NCBI RefSeq assembly: GCF_000092025.1
Contig: NC_003063.2
Span: forward strand, 372,001-436,000
DNA length: 64,000 nt
Source of the DNA: Agrobacterium fabrum str. C58
GTDB taxonomy: Bacteria; Pseudomonadota; Alphaproteobacteria; Rhizobiales; Rhizobiaceae
Direction of reading: 5' to 3'
Shown here: piece by piece, positions 9,702-16,844 of the stretch
Layout: each line of letters begins with the position of its first letter
How positions within the stretch are numbered: position 1 is the first letter of the stretch
Notes under the pieces: generated by a model
What the model was told of the DNA's origin: nothing
The model's database searches: none
Seen by the model: only the letters and a program-made list of their open reading frames with translations
Program-made: the position numbers and the translations under genes

Positions 9702-10466
9702 TTAGTAGGTTTTGAAGGAAGCGATCGAGCGGGTGATCAGTCGATCTATGTCCTTGGGATTGTCGTGCTCGACCACGAAATGTTTCGTGGCGGATTTCGC
9801 CTTCAGCGCCGCCACAAGGCCCTTCCAGTCCACCGTGCCATGGCCAACATCGGCCCAGCCATCCTCATCCGCATTCTCGCCCGATGGTGCGATATCCTTC
9901 ACATGCACGGCGGTGATGCGCTTGCCATAGCTTTCGATCCAGGCAAGCGGATCGGCTTTGCCGCGGATAATCCAGGCGATATCCGCTTCCCATTTCAGGT
10001 CCGGCCCGCCGGCAAAAATCTGCTCCTGCGGGGTGGAACCGTCGGCAAGCGCCTTGAACTCGAAATCGTGGTTGTGCCAGCCGAAGGTCAGGCCGGCATC
10101 TACGAAGGGTTTTCCGGCTTGCTGCAGGCGCTTGCCGAAAGCGAACCAGCCTGCGGCATCCGCCGGGCGCTGGTCAGGCATCAGATAAGGGCAATAGATC
10201 GCTTCAACGCCCAGAACCTTGGCAATATTGAGCGCCTTTTTCGGGTCGCCTTCAAGAAGATCAAGGCCGAAATGGCCGGTCGGCATGGTCAGGCCATTGG
10301 CGTCGAGTTCCGCGCGCAGGCCCTTCAGCCCGGCGTCATCAAGAGAGGCGTACATCGCGCCATAACCTTCGACCTGCTTGTAGCCGGCCGCCGAAAGCTT
10401 CTTCAGAATATCGGAAAAAGGCTGGAAATTGCGGGCGCTGTAAAGCTGGAAACCGAGTTCTGTCAT
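9702..10466 (-). CDS. Sugar phosphate isomerase/epimerase (xylose-isomerase-like TIM barrel)
   Basis: TIM-barrel protein of 254 residues in the AP-endonuclease-2/IolE-like superfamily. Visible metal-site elements are GWHNHDFEF, WEADIAWI, AVHVKDIAP and VEHDNP, giving the Glu, Asp and His ligands expected for a divalent metal. The ATG at 10466 is chosen because GGAGGAG lies 6 bases upstream; an in-frame ATG at 10478 overlaps that RBS. It probably isomerises or cleaves the oxidised sugar made by its neighbour at 8545; the substrate is not identifiable. Confidence 0.8.
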   Translation of the reverse strand: MTELGFQLYSARNFQPFSDILKKLSAAGYKQVEGYGAMYASLDDAGLKGLRAELDANGLTMPTGHFGLDLLEGDPKKALNIAKVLGVEAIYCPYLMPDQRPADAAGWFAFGKRLQQAGKPFVDAGLTFGWHNHDFEFKALADGSTPQEQIFAGGPDLKWEADIAWIIRGKADPLAWIESYGKRITAVHVKDIAPSGENADEDGWADVGHGTVDWKGLVAALKAKSATKHFVVEHDNPKDIDRLITRSIASFKTY

Positions 10467-10522
10467 TGTCTCCTCCATAGAGATTTGGGTCTTGGGATTG
10501 TGTGGGGGAATAGTTGCAGCGT

Positions 10523-11611
10523 CTAAAGCCGCTCCTCGCTCTCAGCGTCGAACAACGAGGCCATGGTCAGGTCGAGGCCGAGGCGAACCTTTGTGCCGGG
10601 CGAAAACCGCCTGTGGCCGCCGACGCGCACCGACATTGTGTGGCCGGCATGTTTCAGCCAGATCAGATTGTCAGCACCCATCGGCTCCTCGATATCGACG
10701 ACAGCCTCATGCACCTCGCCACTGAGGATATCGGCATCGACACGCACATGTTCGGGACGCACGCCGAGAACGACGGCGCGACCGGCGGCAAGCGGCGTTT
10801 CCGGCTGATAGCCATCCAACGAAAAACTGACGCCATTGGTGGTGAAGACCACCTTGCCGTCTTTCTCGATCAATTCACCGCGCAGGAAATTCATCGACGG
10901 CGAGCCGATGAAACCGGCGACGAAGAGGTTCCGCGGCTTGTTATAGATGGTGACCGGGTCCGCCAATTGCTGGATGACGCCGCTTTTCATGATGGCGATG
11001 CGATCCGCCAGCGTCAGCGCCTCGATCTGGTCGTGCGTTACATAGATCATGGTGTTCTTCAGCGACTGGTGCAGCCGCTTGATTTCGACGCGCAGTTCCG
11101 AACGCAGTTTAGCGTCGAGGTTGGAGAGCGGTTCGTCAAACAGGAACACATCCACATCGCGCACCAGCGCCCGGCCGATCGCCACGCGCTGGCGCTGGCC
11201 GCCGGAAAGTTCGGCCGGCTTGCGCTTCAGCAGCGGCTCGATCTGCAGGATGCCGGCCGCCCTTTTCACACGCCGTTCGATTTCGTCCTTTGGGATCTTT
11301 GCGACCTGAAGGCCGAACGACAGGTTCTTCTCCACCGTCATCTGCGGATAAAGCGCATAGGACTGGAACACCATGCCGATGCCGCGGTCCTTCGGCTCCT
11401 CCCAGGTGACGTTGCGATCCTTGATGAAGATTTGCCCGTCGGTCGGCTCCAGAAGGCCGGCGATACAATTGAGAAGGGTCGACTTGCCGCAGCCGGAAGA
11501 GCCGAGCAGCACGAGAAATTCGCCGTCGTAAATATCGAGATTGAGGTCTTTCAGCACGGTGACGGCACCGAAGGACAGGGAAAGATCGCGGATGGAAACG
11601 CTTTTGTTCAT
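10523..11611 (-). CDS. Sugar ABC transporter ATPase (UgpC/MalK type)
   Basis: ATPase of 362 residues: Walker A GSSGCGKST at about 37-45, signature LSGGQRQ near 133, Walker B FLFDEP, and a C-terminal MOP-like domain (LGVRPEHV). The start is ATG 11611 with AAAGG 9 bases ahead. A TTG three codons upstream overlaps the permease stop and is less likely. It energises the two permeases directly upstream. Confidence 0.88.
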   Translation of the reverse strand: MNKSVSIRDLSLSFGAVTVLKDLNLDIYDGEFLVLLGSSGCGKSTLLNCIAGLLEPTDGQIFIKDRNVTWEEPKDRGIGMVFQSYALYPQMTVEKNLSFGLQVAKIPKDEIERRVKRAAGILQIEPLLKRKPAELSGGQRQRVAIGRALVRDVDVFLFDEPLSNLDAKLRSELRVEIKRLHQSLKNTMIYVTHDQIEALTLADRIAIMKSGVIQQLADPVTIYNKPRNLFVAGFIGSPSMNFLRGELIEKDGKVVFTTNGVSFSLDGYQPETPLAAGRAVVLGVRPEHVRVDADILSGEVHEAVVDIEEPMGADNLIWLKHAGHTMSVRVGGHRRFSPGTKVRLGLDLTMASLFDAESEERL

Positions 11612-11616
11612 ATAGC

Positions 11617-12558
11617 TCAACCTTTTACTGCGCCTGCGGCAATGCCGCGGACGAAAAGCCTGCCGGAGACGAAATAAACGATCAGCGGCACTGCCCCGGT
11701 CAGAAGCGTGGCGGCCATGTTGACGTTGTATTCCTTCACGCCCTGCACCGAGTTGACGATATTATTGAGCTGCACCGTCATCGGGTAATATTCCGGCCGG
11801 GTGAACACCACACCGAACAGGAAGTCGTTCCAGATGCCGGTCACCTGCAGGATCATTGCCACAACAAAGATCGGCAGTGACATGGGCAACATGATGCGGA
11901 AATAGATCTGCCAGAAATTGGCGCCATCGATGCGCGCCGCCTTGAACAGTTCCTCCGGCAGAGAGGCGAAGTAATTGCGGAACAGCAGCGTCAGGATCGG
12001 CATGCCGAAGATGGTGTGCACGATGACAAGGCCGGTCAGCGTGCCATAAATGCCCATTTCACGCAGCACGATGACAATTGGATAGATCATCACCTGATAA
12101 GGAATGAAGGCACCGATGATCAGGATCGAGAAGAACAGTTCCGATCCCTTGAACTTCCAGTTGGCCATGGCGTAGCCGCTGACGGAAGCGACGACGATGG
12201 AAATGACGACGGAAGGCACGAGAATGCGCACCGAGTTCCAGAAGCCGCGCGAAAGTCCGTCGCAGTTCAGACCGGTGCAGGCATTTGCCCAGGCCTTTAC
12301 CCAGGGCTCGAAGGTGATCTCCACCGGCGGTGCGAAAATGTTGCCGAGCCGGATTTCCGGCATGCCCTTCAGCGAGGTGACAACCATCACGTAAAGCGGC
12401 AGCAGGTAATAGGCGGCAGCCACGAACAGCGTGCCGTAAAGAATGATGTTGCGGCGGGAAAAGGTTTTCCTCGGCTTCCTGCCGCGCGGGCCGGAAAGGT
12501 CTTTGGCAACCGCATCGGTGGCGACGACGACCGTATTTAATGTGCTGATATTAGCCAC
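11617..12558 (-). CDS. Sugar ABC transporter permease (MalG type)
   Basis: Inner-membrane permease of 313 residues with an Arg/Lys-rich cytoplasmic start (GPRGRKPRKTFSRRN) and about six membrane segments. The EAA loop (ELFKAARIDGANFWQIYFRI) is near residue 215. The start is taken as GTG 12558, which overlaps the upstream permease stop and follows GGAGG by 8 bases; the TTG five codons earlier lies before that RBS. It partners the permease at 12551-13453. Confidence 0.83.
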   Translation of the reverse strand: MANISTLNTVVVATDAVAKDLSGPRGRKPRKTFSRRNIILYGTLFVAAAYYLLPLYVMVVTSLKGMPEIRLGNIFAPPVEITFEPWVKAWANACTGLNCDGLSRGFWNSVRILVPSVVISIVVASVSGYAMANWKFKGSELFFSILIIGAFIPYQVMIYPIVIVLREMGIYGTLTGLVIVHTIFGMPILTLLFRNYFASLPEELFKAARIDGANFWQIYFRIMLPMSLPIFVVAMILQVTGIWNDFLFGVVFTRPEYYPMTVQLNNIVNSVQGVKEYNVNMAATLLTGAVPLIVYFVSGRLFVRGIAAGAVKG

Positions 12559-13453
12559 GCTTCTTGCCTCCAAATTCGAGGTAGGCCCATGGAATGACGA
12601 TGATCGCGACGGTCAGAAGCATCATGGTCGAGGCAGCAAAGCCCTGCCCCAGGTTCTGCGCCTGAAACATGTAGTCATAGACATATTTCGCCGGCACTTC
12701 GGACGCGATGCCCGGCCCGCCGCTGGTCTGCGCGACGACAAGATCGTAGACCTTGACGATGCCGCTCGCGATGATGACGAGGGTGGTGATGAAGACCGGC
12801 CGCATCATCGGAATGATGATGAGGATATAGGTCTTCCACATCGGAATGCCGTCGACGCGCGTCGCCTTCCAGATATCCTCGTCGATGCCGCGAAGACCGG
12901 CCAGCATCAAGCACATGACGAGCCCCGTGCCCTGCCAGAGCGCCGCGATCAGGATACCGTAGATGACGATCTGCGGATTATAGAGCGGATCGAAGGTGAA
13001 GCTTTCCCAGCCCATCGAACGGACCACGGACTGGATGCCGAATTCCGGGTTCAACAACCATTGCCAGACAAGGCCGGTAACGATGAACGACAAAGCGAAG
13101 GGATAAAGGAAAATGGTGCGGAAGGTGTTTTCGAAACGGATTTTCTGGTCCATCAGCGCCGCCAGCACAAAGCCGATGACGAGGCTGAAGATCAGCGACA
13201 AGATACCGTAGATCGCCAGATTCTGGATGGAGACGATCCAGCGTGGCGCCGCCCACAGTCGCTCATACTGGTCAAAACCGATGAAGCTCGCCCGCGGCAG
13301 AAGCTTGGAATTGGTGAAGGAATAAATCACCGTCCAGACCGTGCCGCCGAGGAAGATCACCATCGCGGTCAAGATCATGGGAATGGAGGCAATCTTGGAA
13401 TTGAGATTGCGGAAAAGCTGATTGGGACGCCTGGAGCGCGTTTGACTTGCCAT
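12551..13453 (-). CDS. Sugar ABC transporter permease (MalF type)
   Basis: Permease of 300 residues with six hydrophobic segments and the EAA-type loop (DIWKATRVDGIPMWKTYILI, about residues 205-224). The ATG at 13453 is preceded by GGAGGAGGTAAC. A perfect palindromic operator (13465-13478) abuts that RBS, so a bound repressor could act between the binding protein and the membrane genes. It forms a heterodimer with the next gene. Confidence 0.87.
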   Translation of the reverse strand: MASQTRSRRPNQLFRNLNSKIASIPMILTAMVIFLGGTVWTVIYSFTNSKLLPRASFIGFDQYERLWAAPRWIVSIQNLAIYGILSLIFSLVIGFVLAALMDQKIRFENTFRTIFLYPFALSFIVTGLVWQWLLNPEFGIQSVVRSMGWESFTFDPLYNPQIVIYGILIAALWQGTGLVMCLMLAGLRGIDEDIWKATRVDGIPMWKTYILIIIPMMRPVFITTLVIIASGIVKVYDLVVAQTSGGPGIASEVPAKYVYDYMFQAQNLGQGFAASTMMLLTVAIIVIPWAYLEFGGKKRG

Positions 13454-13464
13454 GTTACCTCCTC

Positions 13465-13478
13465 CTGTAACGTTACAG
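13465..13478. promoter_or_regulatory. LacI-type operator copy 2 (CTGTAACGTTACAG)
   Basis: A perfect 14-base palindrome centred on CG lies immediately upstream of the RBS of the permease at 13453. It shares CTGNAACGTTNCAG with the site at 14845-14858. The regulator is not encoded in the window. Confidence 0.65.
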
Positions 13479-13555
13479 TCAACGGTCAGGCAAAAACCTC
13501 ACCGCATGAAACCCCTGCCCTAGCTGGTGAATATTGCACGGACCGGACGTTGGAA

Positions 13556-13579
13556 TGGGGAACGGTAAACCGCTCCCCA
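13556..13579 (-). other. Intercistronic stem-loop after the sugar-binding protein gene
   Basis: TGGGGAGCGG (minus strand, 13579-13570) pairs with CCGTTCCCCA (13565-13556) around a 4-base loop, with one G-U pair. It has no U-tract and lies 18 bases after the binding-protein stop. Confidence 0.6.
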
Positions 13580-13596
13580 ACCCGGAGAGATCACAA

Positions 13597-14829
13597 TCAG
13601 TCAGCAGAACCGATAAGGTCCGCGAAGCGCTTCTGCCCATCTGCCGCCGACATCGAACCGGCGAAGAATTCGGCCATCAGGTCTTCCTTCTGTTTCTGCG
13701 TATCTGCGGAAATCAGCTGGTCGGTGCTGGTCAGCGCATTGCCCTTGGCCAGAATTGCCAGACCCTTCTTCATGCAGTCATTGGCTGCATTGAGGTCCAC
13801 GTCGCCACGGATCGGCAACGAGCCCTTTTTCAGGTTGAAAGCAACCTGAGTCTTCGGATCGACGATGGTTTCGGCCAGCACATCCTGCGCCTTGGTCTTC
13901 GCTTCGTCTTTCAGAACAGGGAAATAAAAGGCGTCGCCACCGGTGGTGATATAGTCATTGAGGCCGAGACCCGGCAGGCAGGAATAATCCGTGCCGGCCT
14001 TCTGGTTGGCCAGCTGGAATTCGCCCTGCGCCCAGTCACCCATGATCTGGCCGCCCGCCTTACCTGTGATGACCATGTTGGTGGCCTGGTTCCAGTCTTG
14101 AACATTGGTGCCCTTGGCCATATCGCGCGCCTCGACGGCCGCCGCGAAAATCTTCGCCATATCGGGACCGGCTGCCGCCTCGGCATCCTTGTCGCCATAG
14201 ACCTTCTGATAGAGGTCCTTGCCGCCGATCGAAAGCGTCAGCGTGTCGAACAGGCCGTTGGCCTGCCAGGCTTGCCCGCCAAGCGCCAGCGGCTGGATGC
14301 CGGCCTTTTTGAGCGCCGGTGCGGCTGCGACAAATTCCGTCCAGTTCTTCGGAACCTCGACACCCGCCTTCTTAAAGGCGGCGTTGGAAAGCCAGAGCCA
14401 CTGCCAGGAATGGATATTCACCGGCGCACAATAGATTTTGCCGTCGATGGTGCAGCTGTCGAGCAGGCTTGCCGGTTTGATGACCTCTTTCCAGTTGCCC
14501 TTTGCGGCAACGTCGGACAGATCGCGCATCAGGCCGGCCTGCACCAGCTCTTCCGCCTGCCGGCCGTGGTTGAACTGGGTGGCGCCCATCGGGTCACCGC
14601 CAGTGATACGGCTGATCATGATCGGCCGGGCCGTGCCGCCCGAACCGGCAATCGCGCCGTCCACCCATTTATTGCCGGTCGCATCGAAAGCCTTGGCCAG
14701 CTCGGCCACCGCTGCGGCTTCGCCGCCCGATGTCCACCAATGGGTCACCTCAAGATCGGTGGCCCCGGCCATACCCGCCGGAATCATCACACTGGCCAAA
14801 AAGGCCGCAGAAATAACACGCATTCGCAT
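13597..14829 (-). CDS. Sugar ABC transporter substrate-binding protein
   Basis: Family-1 periplasmic binding protein of 410 residues. The ATG at 14829 has GGAGG 6 bases upstream and starts a signal peptide (MRMRVISAAFLASVMIPAGM, cleavage near AGA-TD, residue 23). The mature start LEVTHWWTSGGEAAAVAELA and motif GGDPMGATQFNHGRQ resemble glucose/mannose-type binding proteins of Gram-negative bacteria. It heads the operon that runs down to 8545. Ligand identity is unproven. Confidence 0.85.
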   Translation of the reverse strand: MRMRVISAAFLASVMIPAGMAGATDLEVTHWWTSGGEAAAVAELAKAFDATGNKWVDGAIAGSGGTARPIMISRITGGDPMGATQFNHGRQAEELVQAGLMRDLSDVAAKGNWKEVIKPASLLDSCTIDGKIYCAPVNIHSWQWLWLSNAAFKKAGVEVPKNWTEFVAAAPALKKAGIQPLALGGQAWQANGLFDTLTLSIGGKDLYQKVYGDKDAEAAAGPDMAKIFAAAVEARDMAKGTNVQDWNQATNMVITGKAGGQIMGDWAQGEFQLANQKAGTDYSCLPGLGLNDYITTGGDAFYFPVLKDEAKTKAQDVLAETIVDPKTQVAFNLKKGSLPIRGDVDLNAANDCMKKGLAILAKGNALTSTDQLISADTQKQKEDLMAEFFAGSMSAADGQKRFADLIGSAD

Positions 14830-14844
14830 GAGTCTCCTCCCTCA

Positions 14845-14858
14845 CTGAAACGTTGCAG
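14845..14858. promoter_or_regulatory. LacI-type operator copy 1 (CTGAAACGTTGCAG)
   Basis: A near-perfect palindrome of 14 bases, 16 bases upstream of the binding-protein ATG at 14829. It matches the copy at 13465-13478 in 12 of 14 positions. Its placement just before the RBS suits a repressor. Confidence 0.65.
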
Positions 14859-15066
14859 TAGGAACCTATGCGAAGATTTTTGATTAGGCAACCGCCTAGA
14901 ATACGAATCTCGATGTGGCTATTTTGGACATCCCTTGCGACTGGAAACCGCGCAAATCTGCCACGGGCGGCATGCTGCGTCCTGTCGGCGGGTCCCTTCC
15001 ATTCCTGCAATTTCTGCAAGGGGCGCGGCTGCCGCACCCCTATTTGGGTAGCGGCTGCTCGCCCTT

Positions 15067-15102
15067 AAAACACAAAGACGAGCCGGAACGCCTTCCGCCT
15101 CG
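15067..15102 (-). terminator. Rho-independent terminator of the GDP-mannose pyrophosphorylase gene
   Basis: On the minus strand CGAGGCGGAA (15102-15093) pairs with TTCCGGCTCG (15088-15079), one G-G mismatch, loop GGCG. It is followed by TCTTTGTGTTTT and lies 32 bases past the stop at 15134. Confidence 0.75.
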
Positions 15103-15133
15103 CCTCTGTCGTGCTACCTCGAAACACTATCTA

Positions 15134-16564
15134 CTATTGACGTTTGTAATCATCCTCGATGCGGATGACATCGTCCTCGCCGAGATAGGCGCCTGTCTGG
15201 ATTTCCACAAGTTCGAGCGGAATTTGCCCCTCATTGGCCAGCCGGTGTGGCTGACCGATCGGGATGTAAACCGACTGGTTTTCCGTCAGCAGACGGGTCT
15301 CTTCGCCGATCGTCACCGTCGCTGTGCCCTTGACGACAATCCAGTGTTCAGAGCGGTGATAGTGTTTCTGGAAAGAAATGCGATGGCCGGGATCAACCGT
15401 GATGTGGCCGACCCTGTAACGCTGATCGACATACATGTGCTCGATGTAACCCCATGGGCGATAGACGCGCTTGTGGGTCTGGGTCTGCGGCGCATGGTCT
15501 CCGCCCTTCAGCGTGTCGACCAGCCCCTTTACATCCTGCACCCGGTTTTTCGGCACCACCAGAACCGCATCCTTGGTCGCCACCACCACCAGATCCTTCG
15601 CGCCCACCACCGTCGTCAGCAATTGCGTGGAATGGATCAGGCAACCCTCGGAATCGATGAAGACGCCATCGCCCTCGAGCGCGTTGTCATTGTCGTGCTT
15701 GTCGGCAATTTCCCAGATCGCGTCCCAGCTGCCTATATCGGACCAGCGGAAATGGCCGTGCACCACCGCCATACGCTTGGTCTTCTCGATCACAGCGTAG
15801 TCGATGGAATTCTTAGGCGAAGCCTCGAAGCTTGCCTGATGCAGGCGCACGAAACCAAGGTCGCTTTCATATTGTTCGACCGCCTGCGTCACCGCAGCCA
15901 GGATTTCCGGCGCGAAGGCCTTAAGCTCCGCGATCATCACATCGGAACGGAACAGGAAGTTGCCGGAGTTCCAGAGATAACCTTTTTCCAGATAGGAGAT
16001 GGCCGTCGTCACATCAGGCTTTTCCACGAAGGCATCGACGGTGCTGAGGTCTTTTTCCCCGTCGATCGCGTCACCCGGCTTGATATAACCGTAGGAGGTG
16101 CGCGGCTCGGTCGGCACCAGGCCGAAAACGACGATATTGCCCTGATCGGCGGCTTTCGCACCAAGCTTCACGGCCTCGGAGAACTTGTCGACATCCAGCA
16201 CCACATGGTCGGCGGCAAGAGCCAGCACAAGACATCCGGGTTCACGGCGTTCGGCCAGCACGGCGGCGGCGGCCATGGCGGCGGCGCTGTCGCGGCGGGC
16301 GGGTTCCAACACCACGGTCGCCGGCAGATCGATCTCTTCGGCCTGACGGCGGGCAAAAAAGCGGAAATCCTCGTTGGTGATGACCAGCGGCTCTGAATAA
16401 AGGCTCTTGTCGCCGACCCGCTTCAACGTCTGCTGATAGGTCGAAAGATTGCCGACCAGCGGCTGGAACTGCTTGGGCAACTGATCGCGCGACACCGGCC
16501 AGAGCCGCGAACCGGCACCGCCAGCAAGAAGAACCGGCGTGATCTTTCGAGATTGTTCGTTCAC
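15134..16564 (-). CDS. manC: Mannose-1-phosphate guanylyltransferase / mannose-6-phosphate isomerase
   Basis: Bifunctional sugar-nucleotide enzyme of 476 residues (ManC/CpsB/NoeJ type) making GDP-mannose for surface polysaccharide. The N-terminal nucleotidyltransferase motif LAGGAGSRLWPVSRD is near residues 13-27, FVEKPD near 170-175, and the C-terminal cupin isomerase domain carries QKHYHRSEHWIVVKGTA. The start is GTG 16564 with AAAGG 7 bases ahead. It is monocistronic, with a terminator at 15067-15102. Polysaccharide genes are not adjacent, so its pathway role is inferred from the family. Confidence 0.9.
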   Translation of the reverse strand: MNEQSRKITPVLLAGGAGSRLWPVSRDQLPKQFQPLVGNLSTYQQTLKRVGDKSLYSEPLVITNEDFRFFARRQAEEIDLPATVVLEPARRDSAAAMAAAAVLAERREPGCLVLALAADHVVLDVDKFSEAVKLGAKAADQGNIVVFGLVPTEPRTSYGYIKPGDAIDGEKDLSTVDAFVEKPDVTTAISYLEKGYLWNSGNFLFRSDVMIAELKAFAPEILAAVTQAVEQYESDLGFVRLHQASFEASPKNSIDYAVIEKTKRMAVVHGHFRWSDIGSWDAIWEIADKHDNDNALEGDGVFIDSEGCLIHSTQLLTTVVGAKDLVVVATKDAVLVVPKNRVQDVKGLVDTLKGGDHAPQTQTHKRVYRPWGYIEHMYVDQRYRVGHITVDPGHRISFQKHYHRSEHWIVVKGTATVTIGEETRLLTENQSVYIPIGQPHRLANEGQIPLELVEIQTGAYLGEDDVIRIEDDYKRQ

Positions 16565-16784
16565 AACAAAACCTTTCCAACTCTAAAAAATTTCCCGGCG
16601 CGCCGGACAATATAGATATTTCCAAATACCGCCATCATCGGTTCACGGGCGGACAAGTTCAAGCTCATAAATTCGCCTTGTGAAAGCTTGGTGAATGGCG
16701 GTGTGTTGCCGGCGGGCCTGTTTTCCTAACGCGAGGATGATGGCGAGGTTCCGCACGAAAGTGCCGGTTATCCTGAACCCAAAC

Positions 16785-16823
16785 AAAGAAAAACCCCGGA
16801 ATCATCTCCCGGGGTTTCTTTTT
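16785..16823. terminator. Bidirectional rho-independent terminator downstream of gcd
   Basis: AAACCCCGG (16791-16799) pairs with CCGGGGTTT (16809-16817). On the minus strand it is followed by a U-rich TTTCTTTG, on the plus strand by CTTTTTC. It lies 22 bases past the gcd stop. Confidence 0.85.
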
Positions 16824-16844
16824 CAAAGTGTTGAACCAAAAGGA

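Larger units (their letters stand above)
14830..15133. other. Intergenic region: promoter and operator of the sugar operon, terminator of the GDP-mannose gene
   Basis: This 304-base gap holds the LacI-type site at 14845-14858 and the terminator at 15067-15102. I see no convincing small gene. Promoter elements for the sugar operon should lie around 14860-14930 but cannot be assigned by eye. Confidence 0.5.
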
